Shown in pieces: positions 27,054 to 36,541 of a stretch of DNA of 64,000 bases (the stretch's first letter is position 1; every line of letters begins with the position of its first letter). Source of the DNA: Rahnella inusitata_A (GTDB lineage: Bacteria > Pseudomonadota > Gammaproteobacteria > Enterobacterales > Enterobacteriaceae); the NCBI RefSeq assembly GCF_965118895.1, contig NZ_CBCPJJ010000023.1:62001-126000 (forward strand). Reading direction: 5' to 3'. The notes beneath the pieces were generated by a model, which saw only the letters and a program-made list of their open reading frames with translations, was not told the origin of the DNA and made no database searches. Position numbers and translations under genes: made by a program.

Positions 27054-27183
27054 CAAACATCCTTCTACTTTTGTGGTCTACAGAGCTTCGTGCTGGAAAA
27101 ACATCCTTACAAGTACTTTATTGCCCTATCGCACTAAGGCACTCATTCTGGGATGATTAGGCTTCACAACATATCGATTAAAC

Positions 27184-28938
27184 ATGGCAATTATGACTAA
27201 AAAACCTGGTAAATCGGCGCAATGGGGCGCCGTCTGGCAGTTGATTAAGCCTTATTGGCGCTCAGAAGAAAAGTGGCGAGCCTGGGGCATGTTGGCCACG
27301 ATCGTTATCCTCTCACTGGCAACCGTCTACATCAGCGTCCTGCTTAACGAATGGAATCGCGTATTTTACGATGCGCTGCAAAACAGAAACTACCCGGTTT
27401 TCAAAGCTCAGCTGTGGAAATTCACCTGGCTGGCACTGCTTTTCATCGTCATTGCAGTGTACAGGGTTTACCTGACGCAGGGCCTGCAAATGAGCTGGCG
27501 ACGCTGGATGACCGAAGAGTATATGGAGAAGTGGCTGACCAATCACGCCTATTATTACACGGAGTACCAGCATCAGGTGGATAACCCCGATCAGCGTATT
27601 TCCGATGACCTCAATGCCCTGACCAGCGGCACGCTTTCACTGGTTCTCGGGTTGCTGTCGAGCGTCGTCACGCTGTTCTCTTTCGTGTTTATTTTATGGT
27701 CGATCAGTGGTCCGCTTAACTTCGTGTTCGCCGGCCATCATTTCGATATTCCCGGCTACATGGTGTGGTTCGCCCTGCTGTACGCAGCTCTGGGTTCCTT
27801 CATTATCTGGTGGATCGGTAAACCGTTGGTCAAACTTGGTTTTAATCAGGAATGGTTCGAGGCGAACTTCCGTTTCGGGCTGATCCGTATCCGTGAAAAT
27901 AGCGACGCTATTGCGCTATACCACGGCGAGAAAAACGAACGTGACCAGCTTTCCGGCAAGTTTGATTCGATCAAAACCAACTGGTGGTCGATCATGCGCG
28001 TCACCCGTCGCCTGAATATTGCCTCCAACTTCTACGGCCAGTTTGCCAATATCTTCCCGATTCTGGTTGCTTCACCGCGCTATTTCGCCGGTGCGATCCA
28101 GATGGGTGCGCTGATGCAAATCGCCTCGGCGTTCGGTCAGGTGCAGGGCGCACTGTCATGGTTTATCGATGCCTTTACCGATCTGGCCAACTGGAAAGCG
28201 ACCGTTAACCGTCTGGCTGGTTTCAACGCCGCGATTGATCAGGTTAACGCTCAGCCACGCGGTATCAAAGTTGGTGAAAGCGCGGAACATGCGCTGAAAC
28301 TCGATAACCTGACGCTGAATCTGCCGGATGGTAGCCCGCTGTTCTGTAACGTTTCCGCCGAGATGAAACCGGGTGAACGCGTGCTGATTGCCGGCCCTTC
28401 CGGTTGTGGTAAATCGACGCTGCTACGCGCCATTGCCGGTATCTGGCCTTACGGCGCAGGCAATATCTCGCTGGCTCAGGGCAAGCGTTACCTGTTCCTG
28501 CCGCAACGCAGTTATATTCCAATTGGCACCCTGCGCGATGCGCTGAGTTACCCGGACGCCAGCCGCGAATATACCGATGAGCAGCTACAGCACGTACTGG
28601 AACAATGTCGCCTGCCGCATCTGGCATCGGTCGCCATGCTGGATGATTACGCTAACTGGAGCCAGCGCCTGTCGCCGGGAGAGCAGCAGCGTCTGTCATT
28701 TGCCCGCGCCCTGCTTATCAAGCCGGATACGCTGTTCCTTGACGAAGCTACCAGCGCAATGGATGAAGAAACTGAGCATCGGGTTTATGCGTTGTTGCTG
28801 AGCGAACTTCCGGAAACGTCGGTCATCAGCGTTGCGCACCGTAACACGGTTGCTAAGTACCATCAGAACTGCTGGCGTTTCAAAAACCAGGAAAACGGTC
28901 CGTGCGGATTTACGTCGAGCGCGGTTTTACCTCAATAG
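27184..28938 (+). CDS. yddA: ABC transporter, fused permease/ATPase (YddA/SbmA-like)
   Basis: 584-residue half-transporter. The N-terminal part has about six membrane segments with the SbmA/BacA-like element LNEWNRVFYDALQNRNYPVF. The C-terminal ATPase has Walker A GPSGCGKST, signature LSPGEQQR and Walker B TLFLDEATSA. It should form a homodimeric exporter or lipid/peptide transporter; the E. coli homologue YddA has no proven substrate. A strong terminator follows, so it is monocistronic. The ribosome-binding site is weak; an ATG at 27193 is an alternative start. Confidence 0.88.
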   Translation: MAIMTKKPGKSAQWGAVWQLIKPYWRSEEKWRAWGMLATIVILSLATVYISVLLNEWNRVFYDALQNRNYPVFKAQLWKFTWLALLFIVIAVYRVYLTQGLQMSWRRWMTEEYMEKWLTNHAYYYTEYQHQVDNPDQRISDDLNALTSGTLSLVLGLLSSVVTLFSFVFILWSISGPLNFVFAGHHFDIPGYMVWFALLYAALGSFIIWWIGKPLVKLGFNQEWFEANFRFGLIRIRENSDAIALYHGEKNERDQLSGKFDSIKTNWWSIMRVTRRLNIASNFYGQFANIFPILVASPRYFAGAIQMGALMQIASAFGQVQGALSWFIDAFTDLANWKATVNRLAGFNAAIDQVNAQPRGIKVGESAEHALKLDNLTLNLPDGSPLFCNVSAEMKPGERVLIAGPSGCGKSTLLRAIAGIWPYGAGNISLAQGKRYLFLPQRSYIPIGTLRDALSYPDASREYTDEQLQHVLEQCRLPHLASVAMLDDYANWSQRLSPGEQQRLSFARALLIKPDTLFLDEATSAMDEETEHRVYALLLSELPETSVISVAHRNTVAKYHQNCWRFKNQENGPCGFTSSAVLPQ

Positions 28939-28970
28939 CGTCTGACGCCCGCGTAATAAACTAAGCGCAT

Positions 28971-29003
28971 AAAGGTTGCTGATAACAGCAACCTTTTTTT
29001 TTT
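28971..29003 (+). terminator. Intrinsic terminator after the YddA-like gene
   Basis: Perfect 10-bp stem AAAGGTTGCT / AGCAACCTTT with a GATAAC loop and a long T-run. Confidence 0.9.
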
Positions 29004-29054
29004 GCTTTCATAACCCATTTCAGCGCACAAAACCCGCAACACAATTTGTTCGAA

Positions 29055-29072
29055 TGTATACCCGGCTATACA
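29055..29072 (+). promoter_or_regulatory. Candidate operator of the HutC-type regulator (own promoter)
   Basis: Dyad TGTATA-N6-TATACA, 40 bases upstream of the regulator ATG. A related dyad precedes the neighbouring PTS gene (31509-31526). This fits autoregulation; the assignment is inferred. Confidence 0.6.
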
Positions 29073-29111
29073 ATTATCCTTAACAGCTATTATTTAGTGA
29101 CCGGAGGTCTG

Positions 29112-29852
29112 ATGAAAATTGATAAGAATTCGTTCACGCCGCTCTACCTGCAAATTGAGCAGCAGCTGACCGAAAAAATCAGCGCAGGCGACATCAGACC
29201 CGGTGACCCGATCCCTACGGAAGCCGCGCTGTGCGAGATATATGGCGTATCGCGCATGACCGCGCGAAAAGCAGTGGATTATCTGGTGCGTCAGGGCAGA
29301 GTAGCGCGTTTTCGCGGGCGCGGAACCTTTGTGGTTGAGCCGCCAAAACAGCAGAAAATCATTCTGCCACTGGACCGGCACCTTACCGCCAGTGAAGTGG
29401 CGCAGGAAAATAATCAGCGGATTGAAAATCAGGTTCTGGATTTTCGCCGCATCCCTGCGAGTGAGAGTATTGCTACTGAACTGAACGTCGCCGCAGGTAC
29501 GGAAGTCTATTTCATGATCCGCCTGCGCCTGCTGGGCGATGAGCCTTTTGTGTATGAACAGTGCTGGATGTTGTGCGATCGCTTCCCGGATATCACCCGC
29601 GCGGCGATGACGTCCTCGAAATACGCCTATATCCGCTCGAAAGGTTTTCAGCCTTCGGGAAGCACCAAGCTCATTTCAGCAGAACTGCCTTCTAACGAGA
29701 TCCGCCTCGCGCTGAATCTGTCACGCGACCAGCCGGTGTTGCATTCTCACGCCATCGTCACCTTTACCGACGGTTCGCTGTTTGAAGTTTCCGACGTCTA
29801 CTACAACCAGAAAAACTACGGCTTCAGCGTCCATGCCAAAGTCAAAAGTTAG
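29112..29852 (+). CDS. GntR-family regulator, HutC subfamily (UTRA domain)
   Basis: 246-residue regulator. The N-terminal winged helix reads PTEAALCEIYGVSRMTARKA, and the C-terminal UTRA domain has the features of sugar-phosphate-sensing members such as NagR. ATG 29112 has a strong GGAGG four bases upstream; the open frame starts earlier without homology. The 3' end overlaps the convergent PTS IIBC gene by 4 bases. It probably represses that PTS gene and responds to its phosphorylated sugar. Confidence 0.9.
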   Translation: MKIDKNSFTPLYLQIEQQLTEKISAGDIRPGDPIPTEAALCEIYGVSRMTARKAVDYLVRQGRVARFRGRGTFVVEPPKQQKIILPLDRHLTASEVAQENNQRIENQVLDFRRIPASESIATELNVAAGTEVYFMIRLRLLGDEPFVYEQCWMLCDRFPDITRAAMTSSKYAYIRSKGFQPSGSTKLISAELPSNEIRLALNLSRDQPVLHSHAIVTFTDGSLFEVSDVYYNQKNYGFSVHAKVKS

Positions 29853-31450
29853 GCGATACCGGAAAGCTCCGCCTTCACCAGATTTGCGACCTGTTCAACC
29901 TGCGGACCGTAAATTACATGCACGTCAGTGTCAGTGATCCGTTTCACGCCTGCCGCCCCGGTTTTCATCAACGTGCCATCCTGTACCTGTGACATATCTT
30001 TCACCTTCACGCGCAGACGGGTGAAGCAGCAATCGACCGCCGTGATATTCCCTTCGCCGCCCAGCCCGATAATAATATTTTTGGTTTTTTCACCGGTACC
30101 CTGCGCCGGTTTAGCGCGCTCCTCGGCATCATTTTCATCCTCACGGCCCGGTGTTTTCACCTGCATGCGCAGGATCACCCAGCGGAAGCTGAAGTAGTAC
30201 AGAGGTGCATAGATAATCCCGAGGATCAGCGGATACCACCAGTGCGTTTTGCTGCCGCCAAGCACGCCGAAGATCAGGAAGTCGATCGCGCCGCCCTGCA
30301 CGTTACCGATCATCACGTGGAACATTTGCATCAGCACGAAAGAGAGTCCGGTCAGCACCGCGTGCAGGATATACAACACCGGCGAGACGAAGATAAAGCA
30401 GAACTCCAGCGGCTCAGTGATGCCGGTGGTAAACGACGCCAGCCCACCCGCCAGCATCAGCGCTTTTACGCGCCCTTTATGCTCGGGGCGCGCGCAGTGA
30501 TACATCGCCAGCGCCGCCGCCGGTAAGCCAAACATCATTACCGGGATTTTTCCCTGCGCCAGAAAGCGTGTCGCCTGCTGGGTTACGGCGTCAGAGATCA
30601 TGCCCGGATTAGCCAGCGCAGCGTTGAAGATATTCAGCGCACCGACGATGCTTTGATTATCCACCGTCGTCACGCCACCAATCGGCGTGAAGCGCACGGT
30701 TTCGTTGATGATGTGATGCAGGCCGGTCGGGATCAGCAATCGCTCGGAAGTGGCATAAATAAAGGTGCCGACTTCCCCGGTTCGCCCGATCAACTCGCCG
30801 ACCCACTGGATCCCCTGCGCGACGGTCGGCCAGATAAGCGACATCAGCACCCCGACGATCGGCAGTACCAGAATGGTCACGATCGGCACAAAACGACGCC
30901 CGCCGAAGAAGGCGATCGCCGTGGGTAACACAATGGTATAGAACCGGTTATGCAGCCACATGGTGATAAGACCGACCAGTACACCGCCAAGCACGCTCAT
31001 GTTATAGGTGAAAATCCCCAGCGTGTTGGTGAACTCCGCCGCGTAGATCATCGCATCGCTTTCGGTCATGCCTTTCGACGTGAGCTTCGCAACGGTAATG
31101 GTTTCCGGGCTAATCCCCTGCGCCAGCAGGCTATAATTAACCCCGACGTGCAACCCGACAAAGCCGATCACTGCGGAAAAGGCCGCTGTGGCCTTCTCTG
31201 CATTGGCCAGACCCATCGCGGTCGCCACCGCAAAGAACAGCGGCAGGTTAGCAAACAGTGCGCCGGACACCTGCCGGATAAACCCGATCACCAGCTGTAA
31301 CGTTTTCATCTGCGTGAACGCTTCACCGGTCACCGACGGATTCTGCAACGCCGCGGCCAGCCCCAGGAAAATCCCGGCGGCGGCGATCACCGAGATAGGC
31401 GTCATCAGGGCTTTCCCCAGATCGTGGATCTTGCTGCCAAGTTTCATCAT
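29849..31450 (-). CDS. PTS IIBC, alpha-glucoside/maltose-type (glucose family)
   Basis: 533-residue fused permease. An N-terminal IIC domain with about ten membrane segments carries the TGITEPLEFCFIFVSP motif. A linker of about 30 charged residues follows, then a C-terminal IIB domain whose phosphorylated cysteine is in AVDCCFTRLRV. There is no IIA domain, so it must use the glucose IIA (Crr). Sequence features resemble AglA/MalX of alpha-glucoside uptake. No 6-phospho-alpha-glucosidase gene is adjacent, so the catabolic enzyme must be elsewhere. Convergent with its presumed repressor. Confidence 0.87.
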   Translation of the reverse strand: MMKLGSKIHDLGKALMTPISVIAAAGIFLGLAAALQNPSVTGEAFTQMKTLQLVIGFIRQVSGALFANLPLFFAVATAMGLANAEKATAAFSAVIGFVGLHVGVNYSLLAQGISPETITVAKLTSKGMTESDAMIYAAEFTNTLGIFTYNMSVLGGVLVGLITMWLHNRFYTIVLPTAIAFFGGRRFVPIVTILVLPIVGVLMSLIWPTVAQGIQWVGELIGRTGEVGTFIYATSERLLIPTGLHHIINETVRFTPIGGVTTVDNQSIVGALNIFNAALANPGMISDAVTQQATRFLAQGKIPVMMFGLPAAALAMYHCARPEHKGRVKALMLAGGLASFTTGITEPLEFCFIFVSPVLYILHAVLTGLSFVLMQMFHVMIGNVQGGAIDFLIFGVLGGSKTHWWYPLILGIIYAPLYYFSFRWVILRMQVKTPGREDENDAEERAKPAQGTGEKTKNIIIGLGGEGNITAVDCCFTRLRVKVKDMSQVQDGTLMKTGAAGVKRITDTDVHVIYGPQVEQVANLVKAELSGIA

Positions 31451-31841
31451 CTGTATCCCCTCAATTCACTGGCTAAAAAACACGCTTTCATTGAGTTAAG
31501 TCACAGAATGTATAGTTGTATAGACATAGTGGTCAGGAGTATGAAAGAGATCACAGTTTTGCGGGAAGATGAGGAAGGGGTAAGACGTTTAATAACTGAG
31601 CAAGCCAGCAAATATCTCTAATCATCCTAACCCTTAAATTCAGCTCCTGATACCTGCGGCACGACTTCCAATCAGTTCAGCCCTCTCGGCAAAATTTCCT
31701 CCTTCCTCATTTGCGCCCGCCATCACGCTCTAAGTCGCTCTTTATGTTAAAATTGTTAAAACATTGATAATTTTTTTTAGCGTAAGACTTTTGCCGCGCT
31801 GCTTCAGTGCGGGTTGATAGTGGGCAATTTAAGGAAACAAT
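31451..31841. promoter_or_regulatory. Divergent control region of the PTS IIBC and flavoprotein genes
   Basis: No gene is seen in these 391 bases. At 31509-31526 is a dyad (TGTATAG, TTG, TATAGACA) related to the one before the HutC-type gene. At 31540-31555 TATGA-AAGAGA-TCACA matches the CRP consensus TGTGA-N6-TCACA except one base. CRP site, then operator, then PTS start is a sensible order for catabolite-controlled sugar uptake. The 31640-31841 half is AT-rich and holds the promoter for the plus-strand flavoprotein gene. Confidence 0.55.
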
Positions 31842-33752
31842 ATGGGCATCACTCGTCGTGATTTTTTAAATGGTGTGGCGATTACCGTGACCGCTGGTAT
31901 GACGCCGTTTGAGGCGCTGAAGGCCTCGCCGCAAACGGCGGCGCAGACGCTGTATTATCCGCCTTCCCTGACCGGGCTACGCGGTAATCATCAGGGTTCT
32001 TACGAGGCGGCGCATATACTCGGGCGCGAAGGTAAAAAGGTCGATCCGTCCAGTTTACCGGTGGAGGATGAGTTTGATCTGGTGGTCGTCGGTGCCGGGA
32101 TAAGCGGTCTGGCGGCGGCGTGTTTCTGGTAGGAACAACATGGCAAGCAGCAGCGGATTTTACTGCTGGACAACCATGATGATTTTGGCGGGCACGCCAA
32201 GCGCAATGAATTCCATGTCGAGGATAAAACCCTGCTCGGTTACGGCGGCAGTGAGTCTTTCCAGTCGCCGCGCACCAACTTCAGCCCGGTAGCGATGGGG
32301 CTGCTGAAAACGCTGAACGTCGATATAGAAACGATGGCGAAGGACTTCGATCAGACGTTCTATCCGGATCTGCACCTGAGCCGTGGCGTGTACTTTGATC
32401 GCAAAAACTTTGGCGTCGATAAAATCGTCAGCGGCGATCCGGGCCGCGCGGTGGCCGATGATATCCCACCGGATCGCCTCAACGGGCGCGATATCCGCGA
32501 TTTCATCAATGATTTCCCGCTACCGGAATCTGACCGTAAGGCGCTTATCGCCCTGCATACCGAAGAAAAAGATTATCTGCACGGGATGAGTCAGGAAGAT
32601 AAAGTCGCCTGGGTGGACGGGCACAGTTATACCCAGTTCCTGCGTGAAAAAGTCGGGCTGAGTGAGATGGCGATCCGTTATTTCCAGCAGCGCACCAATG
32701 ATTTTCAGGCGGTCGGGATCGATGCCACCTCATGCAGCGATGCGCGCATCTGTGCCCTGCCGGGGCTGGAAAGCATGGGATTACCGCCGCTGGACGCAGA
32801 ATCGCTGGAAGATCTCGATCAGCCTTACATTTTCCACTTCCCGGACGGCAACGCCGGTCTTGCGCGCCTGATGGTGCGTCATCTGATCCCGCAGGTCGCG
32901 CCGGGCAATACGATGGAAGATATCGTGCTGGCGAAATTCGATTACAGCCAGCTCGATAAGAGCGGGCAACCGGTGCGCCTGCGTCTGAACAGCACCGGCA
33001 TGCACGTCGCCAACGTGGAACATGAGGGGAAACCGGCGGTTGAGGTGACTTACATGACCGGCTCACAGCTGCACCGCGTCCGCGCCGGACAGGCGGTGAT
33101 GGCCGGTTACAATATGATGATCCCCTATCTGGTGCCGGAAATTGCCGACGCCCAGAAAGCCGCGCTGAAGGTGAACGTCAAAGCGCCGCTGGTGTATACC
33201 AAAGTGGTGATCCGCAACTGGCAGCCGTTTATCAAACTCGGCGTTCATGAAATCTACTCCCCCGGCGCGCCTTATAGCCGCGTGAAGCTGGATTATCCGG
33301 TGGATATGGGCGGTTATCAGCATCCACGCGATCCGAATCAGCCGATTGGCCTGCATATGGTCTACGTGCCGACGCTGCCAGGCAGCGGCCTCAGCCCACG
33401 CGAACAGTCTCGCAAAGGCCGCGCGCTGTTACTCGGTACGTCGTTTGATGCGCATGAAAAAATGATCCGCGATCAGCTACAAGGCATGTTCGGCGAAGCC
33501 GGTTTCGATCATCAGCGGGACATCATGGCGATCACCGTCAACCGCTGGTCACACGGCTATTCCTACTTCCTCAGCGGGATGTTCGACGACGAAGAGCAGT
33601 CGCAGAAAACCATCCAGCTCGCCCGTCAGCCGGTCGGGCGCATCACTATTGCGAACTCCGACTCCGACTGGAGCCCGTATGCTAACTCGGCGGTGGATCA
33701 GGCCTGGCGCGCAGTGAACGAACTGACAGCCATGAAGAAGGTGAACGCATGA
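31842..33752 (+). pseudogene. Tat-exported FAD oxidoreductase interrupted by an in-frame amber stop
   Basis: One reading frame of 637 codons, broken only by TAG at 32130-32132. The first part has a twin-arginine signal (ITRRDFLNG) and the FAD-binding GAGISGLAAA. The part after the stop continues the Rossmann fold in the same frame (RILLLDNHDDFGGHAKRNEF) and runs on to a typical end without another lesion. A restart at ATG 32295 would lack the FAD fingerprint. Overall it resembles the flavoprotein of spermidine-dehydrogenase-like enzymes (about 620 residues). The downstream cytochrome gene overlaps it by 4 bases and is intact. Either a fresh pseudogene, a read-through gene, or a sequencing error. 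Confidence 0.8.
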
Positions 33753-34927
33753 AACAGCTGATGATTTTCGCCACACTGATGGCGACGGCAGGCTCTGCGA
33801 TGGCGATGTCCGAAGGAGAATATGTCGCTAAGTCCGCCGACTGCGCGGCCTGTCACACATCATCGACAGGCGCGGATCTGGCGGGTGGCGTGCGTTTTGC
33901 GACGCCGCTTGGTGAGATCTATTCGACCAATATCACGCCCGACGTGAAATCTGGCATCGGTGGTTACCGCTTTGAAGAGTTTGACAAAGCGATGCGTCAG
34001 GGCATCGCCAAAGACGGGCATCCGCTTTATCCGGCTATGCCGTACACCTCTTATGTGAAAATGAGCGGCAAGGATATGCGCGCGCTGTACGACTATCTGA
34101 TGAAAGAGGTGAAGCCACAGCCAGTCGCCAACCGCGACAATGACATCAGCTGGCCGATGTCGATCCGCTGGCCGCTGCACGTGTGGAACAGCATTTTCCT
34201 CGAGGAAGGCGAATACACACCGCAGGCCAGTCAAAGTGCCGAATGGAACCGGGGTGCGTATCTGGTGCAGGGCGCCGGACACTGCGGTGCCTGCCATACA
34301 CCACGCGGCTGGGCGCAGCAGGAGAAAGCGGTCGATGAGCAAAGCACGGCGTTTCTAAGCGGTGGTGAACTCGATGGCTGGTCTGCGCCTTCACTGCGCG
34401 GCCTCAACGTCAGCCAGCCGGAGCTGGTCACATTGCTGAAAACGGGTCGCAACGCACACGACGCGGTCAGTGGCCCGATGGGGGAAGTGATCACTAACAG
34501 CACGCAGTTTATGACCGATGCGGATCTCAACAGCATGGCGGTGTATCTGCTGAGTCTCAAAACGGAGACACCGGATAAACCCGCGAAAGTTGCCGTCGCG
34601 ACGCCTGCCGGGCAGCAGACCTTTATGCGCTACTGCTCGACCTGCCACGGTGTGAACGGCGGCGGGAAAGACTATACGATCCCGGCGCTGGCGGGCAATC
34701 TGACCGTCAACGCTGAAAATCCGCAAACGCTGTTAAGGGTGATCCTCAACGGTGGCCAGACGCCGGTGACGGCAGAGCATATGTCCAACACCATGCCCGC
34801 CTACGGCTGGACACTGACCGACCAGCAGGCTGCAGAGTTAACCAACACCCTGCGCGCCAGCTGGGGGAATCACGCGGCCGAAGTTACTGCGGAGGATGTG
34901 GCGAAGGCGCGGAAAGCCGGGAAATAA
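33749..34927 (+). CDS. Tri-haem c-type cytochrome, dehydrogenase electron-transfer subunit
   Basis: 392-residue exported cytochrome with a Sec signal peptide (MKQLMIFATLMATAGSAMA). Three CxxCH haem motifs are at residues 32-36 (CAACH), 179-183 (CGACH) and 296-300 (CSTCH), the layout of cytochrome subunits of membrane alcohol, gluconate and sorbitol dehydrogenases. The ATG overlaps the flavoprotein stop codon (ATGA), so the pair is translationally coupled. It would pass electrons from the periplasmic flavoprotein to quinone or oxidase. With the flavoprotein interrupted it may lack its partner. Confidence 0.9.
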   Translation: MKQLMIFATLMATAGSAMAMSEGEYVAKSADCAACHTSSTGADLAGGVRFATPLGEIYSTNITPDVKSGIGGYRFEEFDKAMRQGIAKDGHPLYPAMPYTSYVKMSGKDMRALYDYLMKEVKPQPVANRDNDISWPMSIRWPLHVWNSIFLEEGEYTPQASQSAEWNRGAYLVQGAGHCGACHTPRGWAQQEKAVDEQSTAFLSGGELDGWSAPSLRGLNVSQPELVTLLKTGRNAHDAVSGPMGEVITNSTQFMTDADLNSMAVYLLSLKTETPDKPAKVAVATPAGQQTFMRYCSTCHGVNGGGKDYTIPALAGNLTVNAENPQTLLRVILNGGQTPVTAEHMSNTMPAYGWTLTDQQAAELTNTLRASWGNHAAEVTAEDVAKARKAGK

Positions 34928-34964
34928 CAAGATAGCCGATTGTTCTGGTCTAGTAAAAGTTAAC

Positions 34965-35070
34965 ACCCCATCCCAGCCTTCTCCTCATGAGAGGGGAAGG
35001 CGCCGATCGAGTCACTCACTGCCGACGGTTTTAGCTTCTCCTCCTGCGAAGGGGGGGCTGGGAGGGAGTT
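34965..35070. repeat. Palindromic intergenic repeat with paired hairpins
   Basis: Outer arms TCCCAGCC (34971-34978) and GGCTGGGA (35056-35063) enclose two C/T-rich to G/A-rich hairpins; the first is CCTTCTCCTC / GAGGGGAAGG at 34977-35000. The style is that of dispersed REP-like elements of enterobacteria, found between convergent genes as here. It may also end both transcripts. Confidence 0.6.
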
Positions 35071-35092
35071 TAATACAGCACTTCAAAATACA

Positions 35093-36541
35093 CTATTTCC
35101 CCACATCCCCATCCCAGCCACCGCCCAGTGCGGCGATAAGCTTAACGCTGGTTACCATCTGAGTGCTGACCAGCGACAGGACGCTTTGCTGCTGGGTCAG
35201 GCTGGTATTCTCGGTACTGGCGACGTCAAGGTAGTCAATCATCCCGGCCTGATACTGGTTGTACGTCACGCGCGCGGATTCTTTGGCGGAATCGGCGGCG
35301 TTCTGGCGGGCGATGAGTTCGTTATCCAGTGTGTGCAGTTCGACCAGATAATCTTCCACTTCCTGCATCGCGGTTAACACGCTTTGGCGATAACCGGCGA
35401 CGTCGGCATCATAGGCAGCTTCGGCCTGTGCGACTTTGCCACGGGTCGAACCAAAATCCAGCACCGTCTGGCTAAGTTCCGGGCCTAAAGACCAGACGCG
35501 GTTCGGCAGTGAGAACAGGTTATGGAACGCTGAACTGGCGAATCCACCGCTGGCGCTTAAGGTCAGATCCGGATAATACGCTGCGGTCGCGACACCGACG
35601 GCGGCGTTGGAAGAGGCCATGGTGCGTTCAGCGGCGGCAATATCTGGTCGACGCTGCAACAGCTGAGAAGGTAAAGCATCAGGGATCTGCGGCAGAGTCA
35701 GTTTGACATCGCGCGCGGCAAGGCTGAATTGCGCCGGCGGTTTACCGATCAGCACCGCGATAGCGTGCTCGAGCTGGGCGCGCTGCCATTGCAGATCGAG
35801 CGCCGAGGCTTTGGTGCTTTCCAGCTGCGTCTGTGCCTGCGCCAGCGTGGCGCGTGAGGCGTTACCGCCTTCATACTGATTCTGAATGACGGTCAGATAA
35901 CGCTGATATGCCTCGATGCTGCGCTGATACAGGGCGATCTGCTGATCCATCACCCGCAGCTGAAAGTAATCCTGCGCCAGTTCGGACTGCGCACTGAGCG
36001 TGGCGTCGGCAAGATCGGCCTTGCTCGCCTGCGCGCTGGCGTCCTGCTCTTCTGCCGAGCGGCGCAGTTTGCCCCACAGATCCAGCTCCCAGCTGGCGCT
36101 GAGTTCAGCCGACTGTTTTTTGGTGACGGTCGATGACGTACCGCTGCGCGTGCTGCCAACAGAGGCATCGACGGAAGGATAGAGATCCGAACGCGCCTGG
36201 GTAACTAACGCCTGCGCCTGACGGTATTGCGCGGCGTACTGCGCGACGTTCTGGTTGGAAATCTTCACCTGACTCAGCAGCGAAGACAGCTCCGGGTCCT
36301 GATACACCGTCCACCAGTCACCTTTGCTCTGGTTATCTTTAGGAATCGCCGCCGTCCAGCCTTTGGCTTCTTTAAACGCCGTCGGCATGGCGACGTCAGG
36401 CCGTTGGTAATCCGGCCCGACGGTACAGGCGCTGACGAATAATGCCAGCGCCAGCGGAACAAGACGGAACGCCATAGTACGGGATTTTTGCAAAGTCATC
36501 AGATTCGCTTCAGGGTAAGAATTCATTGTTTTATCGGTCAT
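35093..36541 (-). CDS. RND efflux outer-membrane channel lipoprotein (NodT/OpmB family)
   Basis: 482-residue TolC-type outer-membrane factor. A signal sequence ends in the lipobox FVSAC, followed by TVGPDYQRP, the standard start of NodT-family channels. Two repeats of the coiled-coil hairpin and beta-barrel strands can be followed through RPDIAAAERTMASSNAAVGVA. The start at 36541 overlaps the upstream pump gene by 11 bases and has GGAGG nine bases upstream. Last gene of the adaptor-pump-pump-channel operon. Confidence 0.9.
   Translation of the reverse strand: MTDKTMNSYPEANLMTLQKSRTMAFRLVPLALALFVSACTVGPDYQRPDVAMPTAFKEAKGWTAAIPKDNQSKGDWWTVYQDPELSSLLSQVKISNQNVAQYAAQYRQAQALVTQARSDLYPSVDASVGSTRSGTSSTVTKKQSAELSASWELDLWGKLRRSAEEQDASAQASKADLADATLSAQSELAQDYFQLRVMDQQIALYQRSIEAYQRYLTVIQNQYEGGNASRATLAQAQTQLESTKASALDLQWQRAQLEHAIAVLIGKPPAQFSLAARDVKLTLPQIPDALPSQLLQRRPDIAAAERTMASSNAAVGVATAAYYPDLTLSASGGFASSAFHNLFSLPNRVWSLGPELSQTVLDFGSTRGKVAQAEAAYDADVAGYRQSVLTAMQEVEDYLVELHTLDNELIARQNAADSAKESARVTYNQYQAGMIDYLDVASTENTSLTQQQSVLSLVSTQMVTSVKLIAALGGGWDGDVGK

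Noticed and set aside
31424..31621. 65-codon plus-strand open frame in the PTS/flavoprotein gap
   Set aside because: Overlaps the PTS gene start and the operator and CRP-like sites; no ribosome-binding site or homology.
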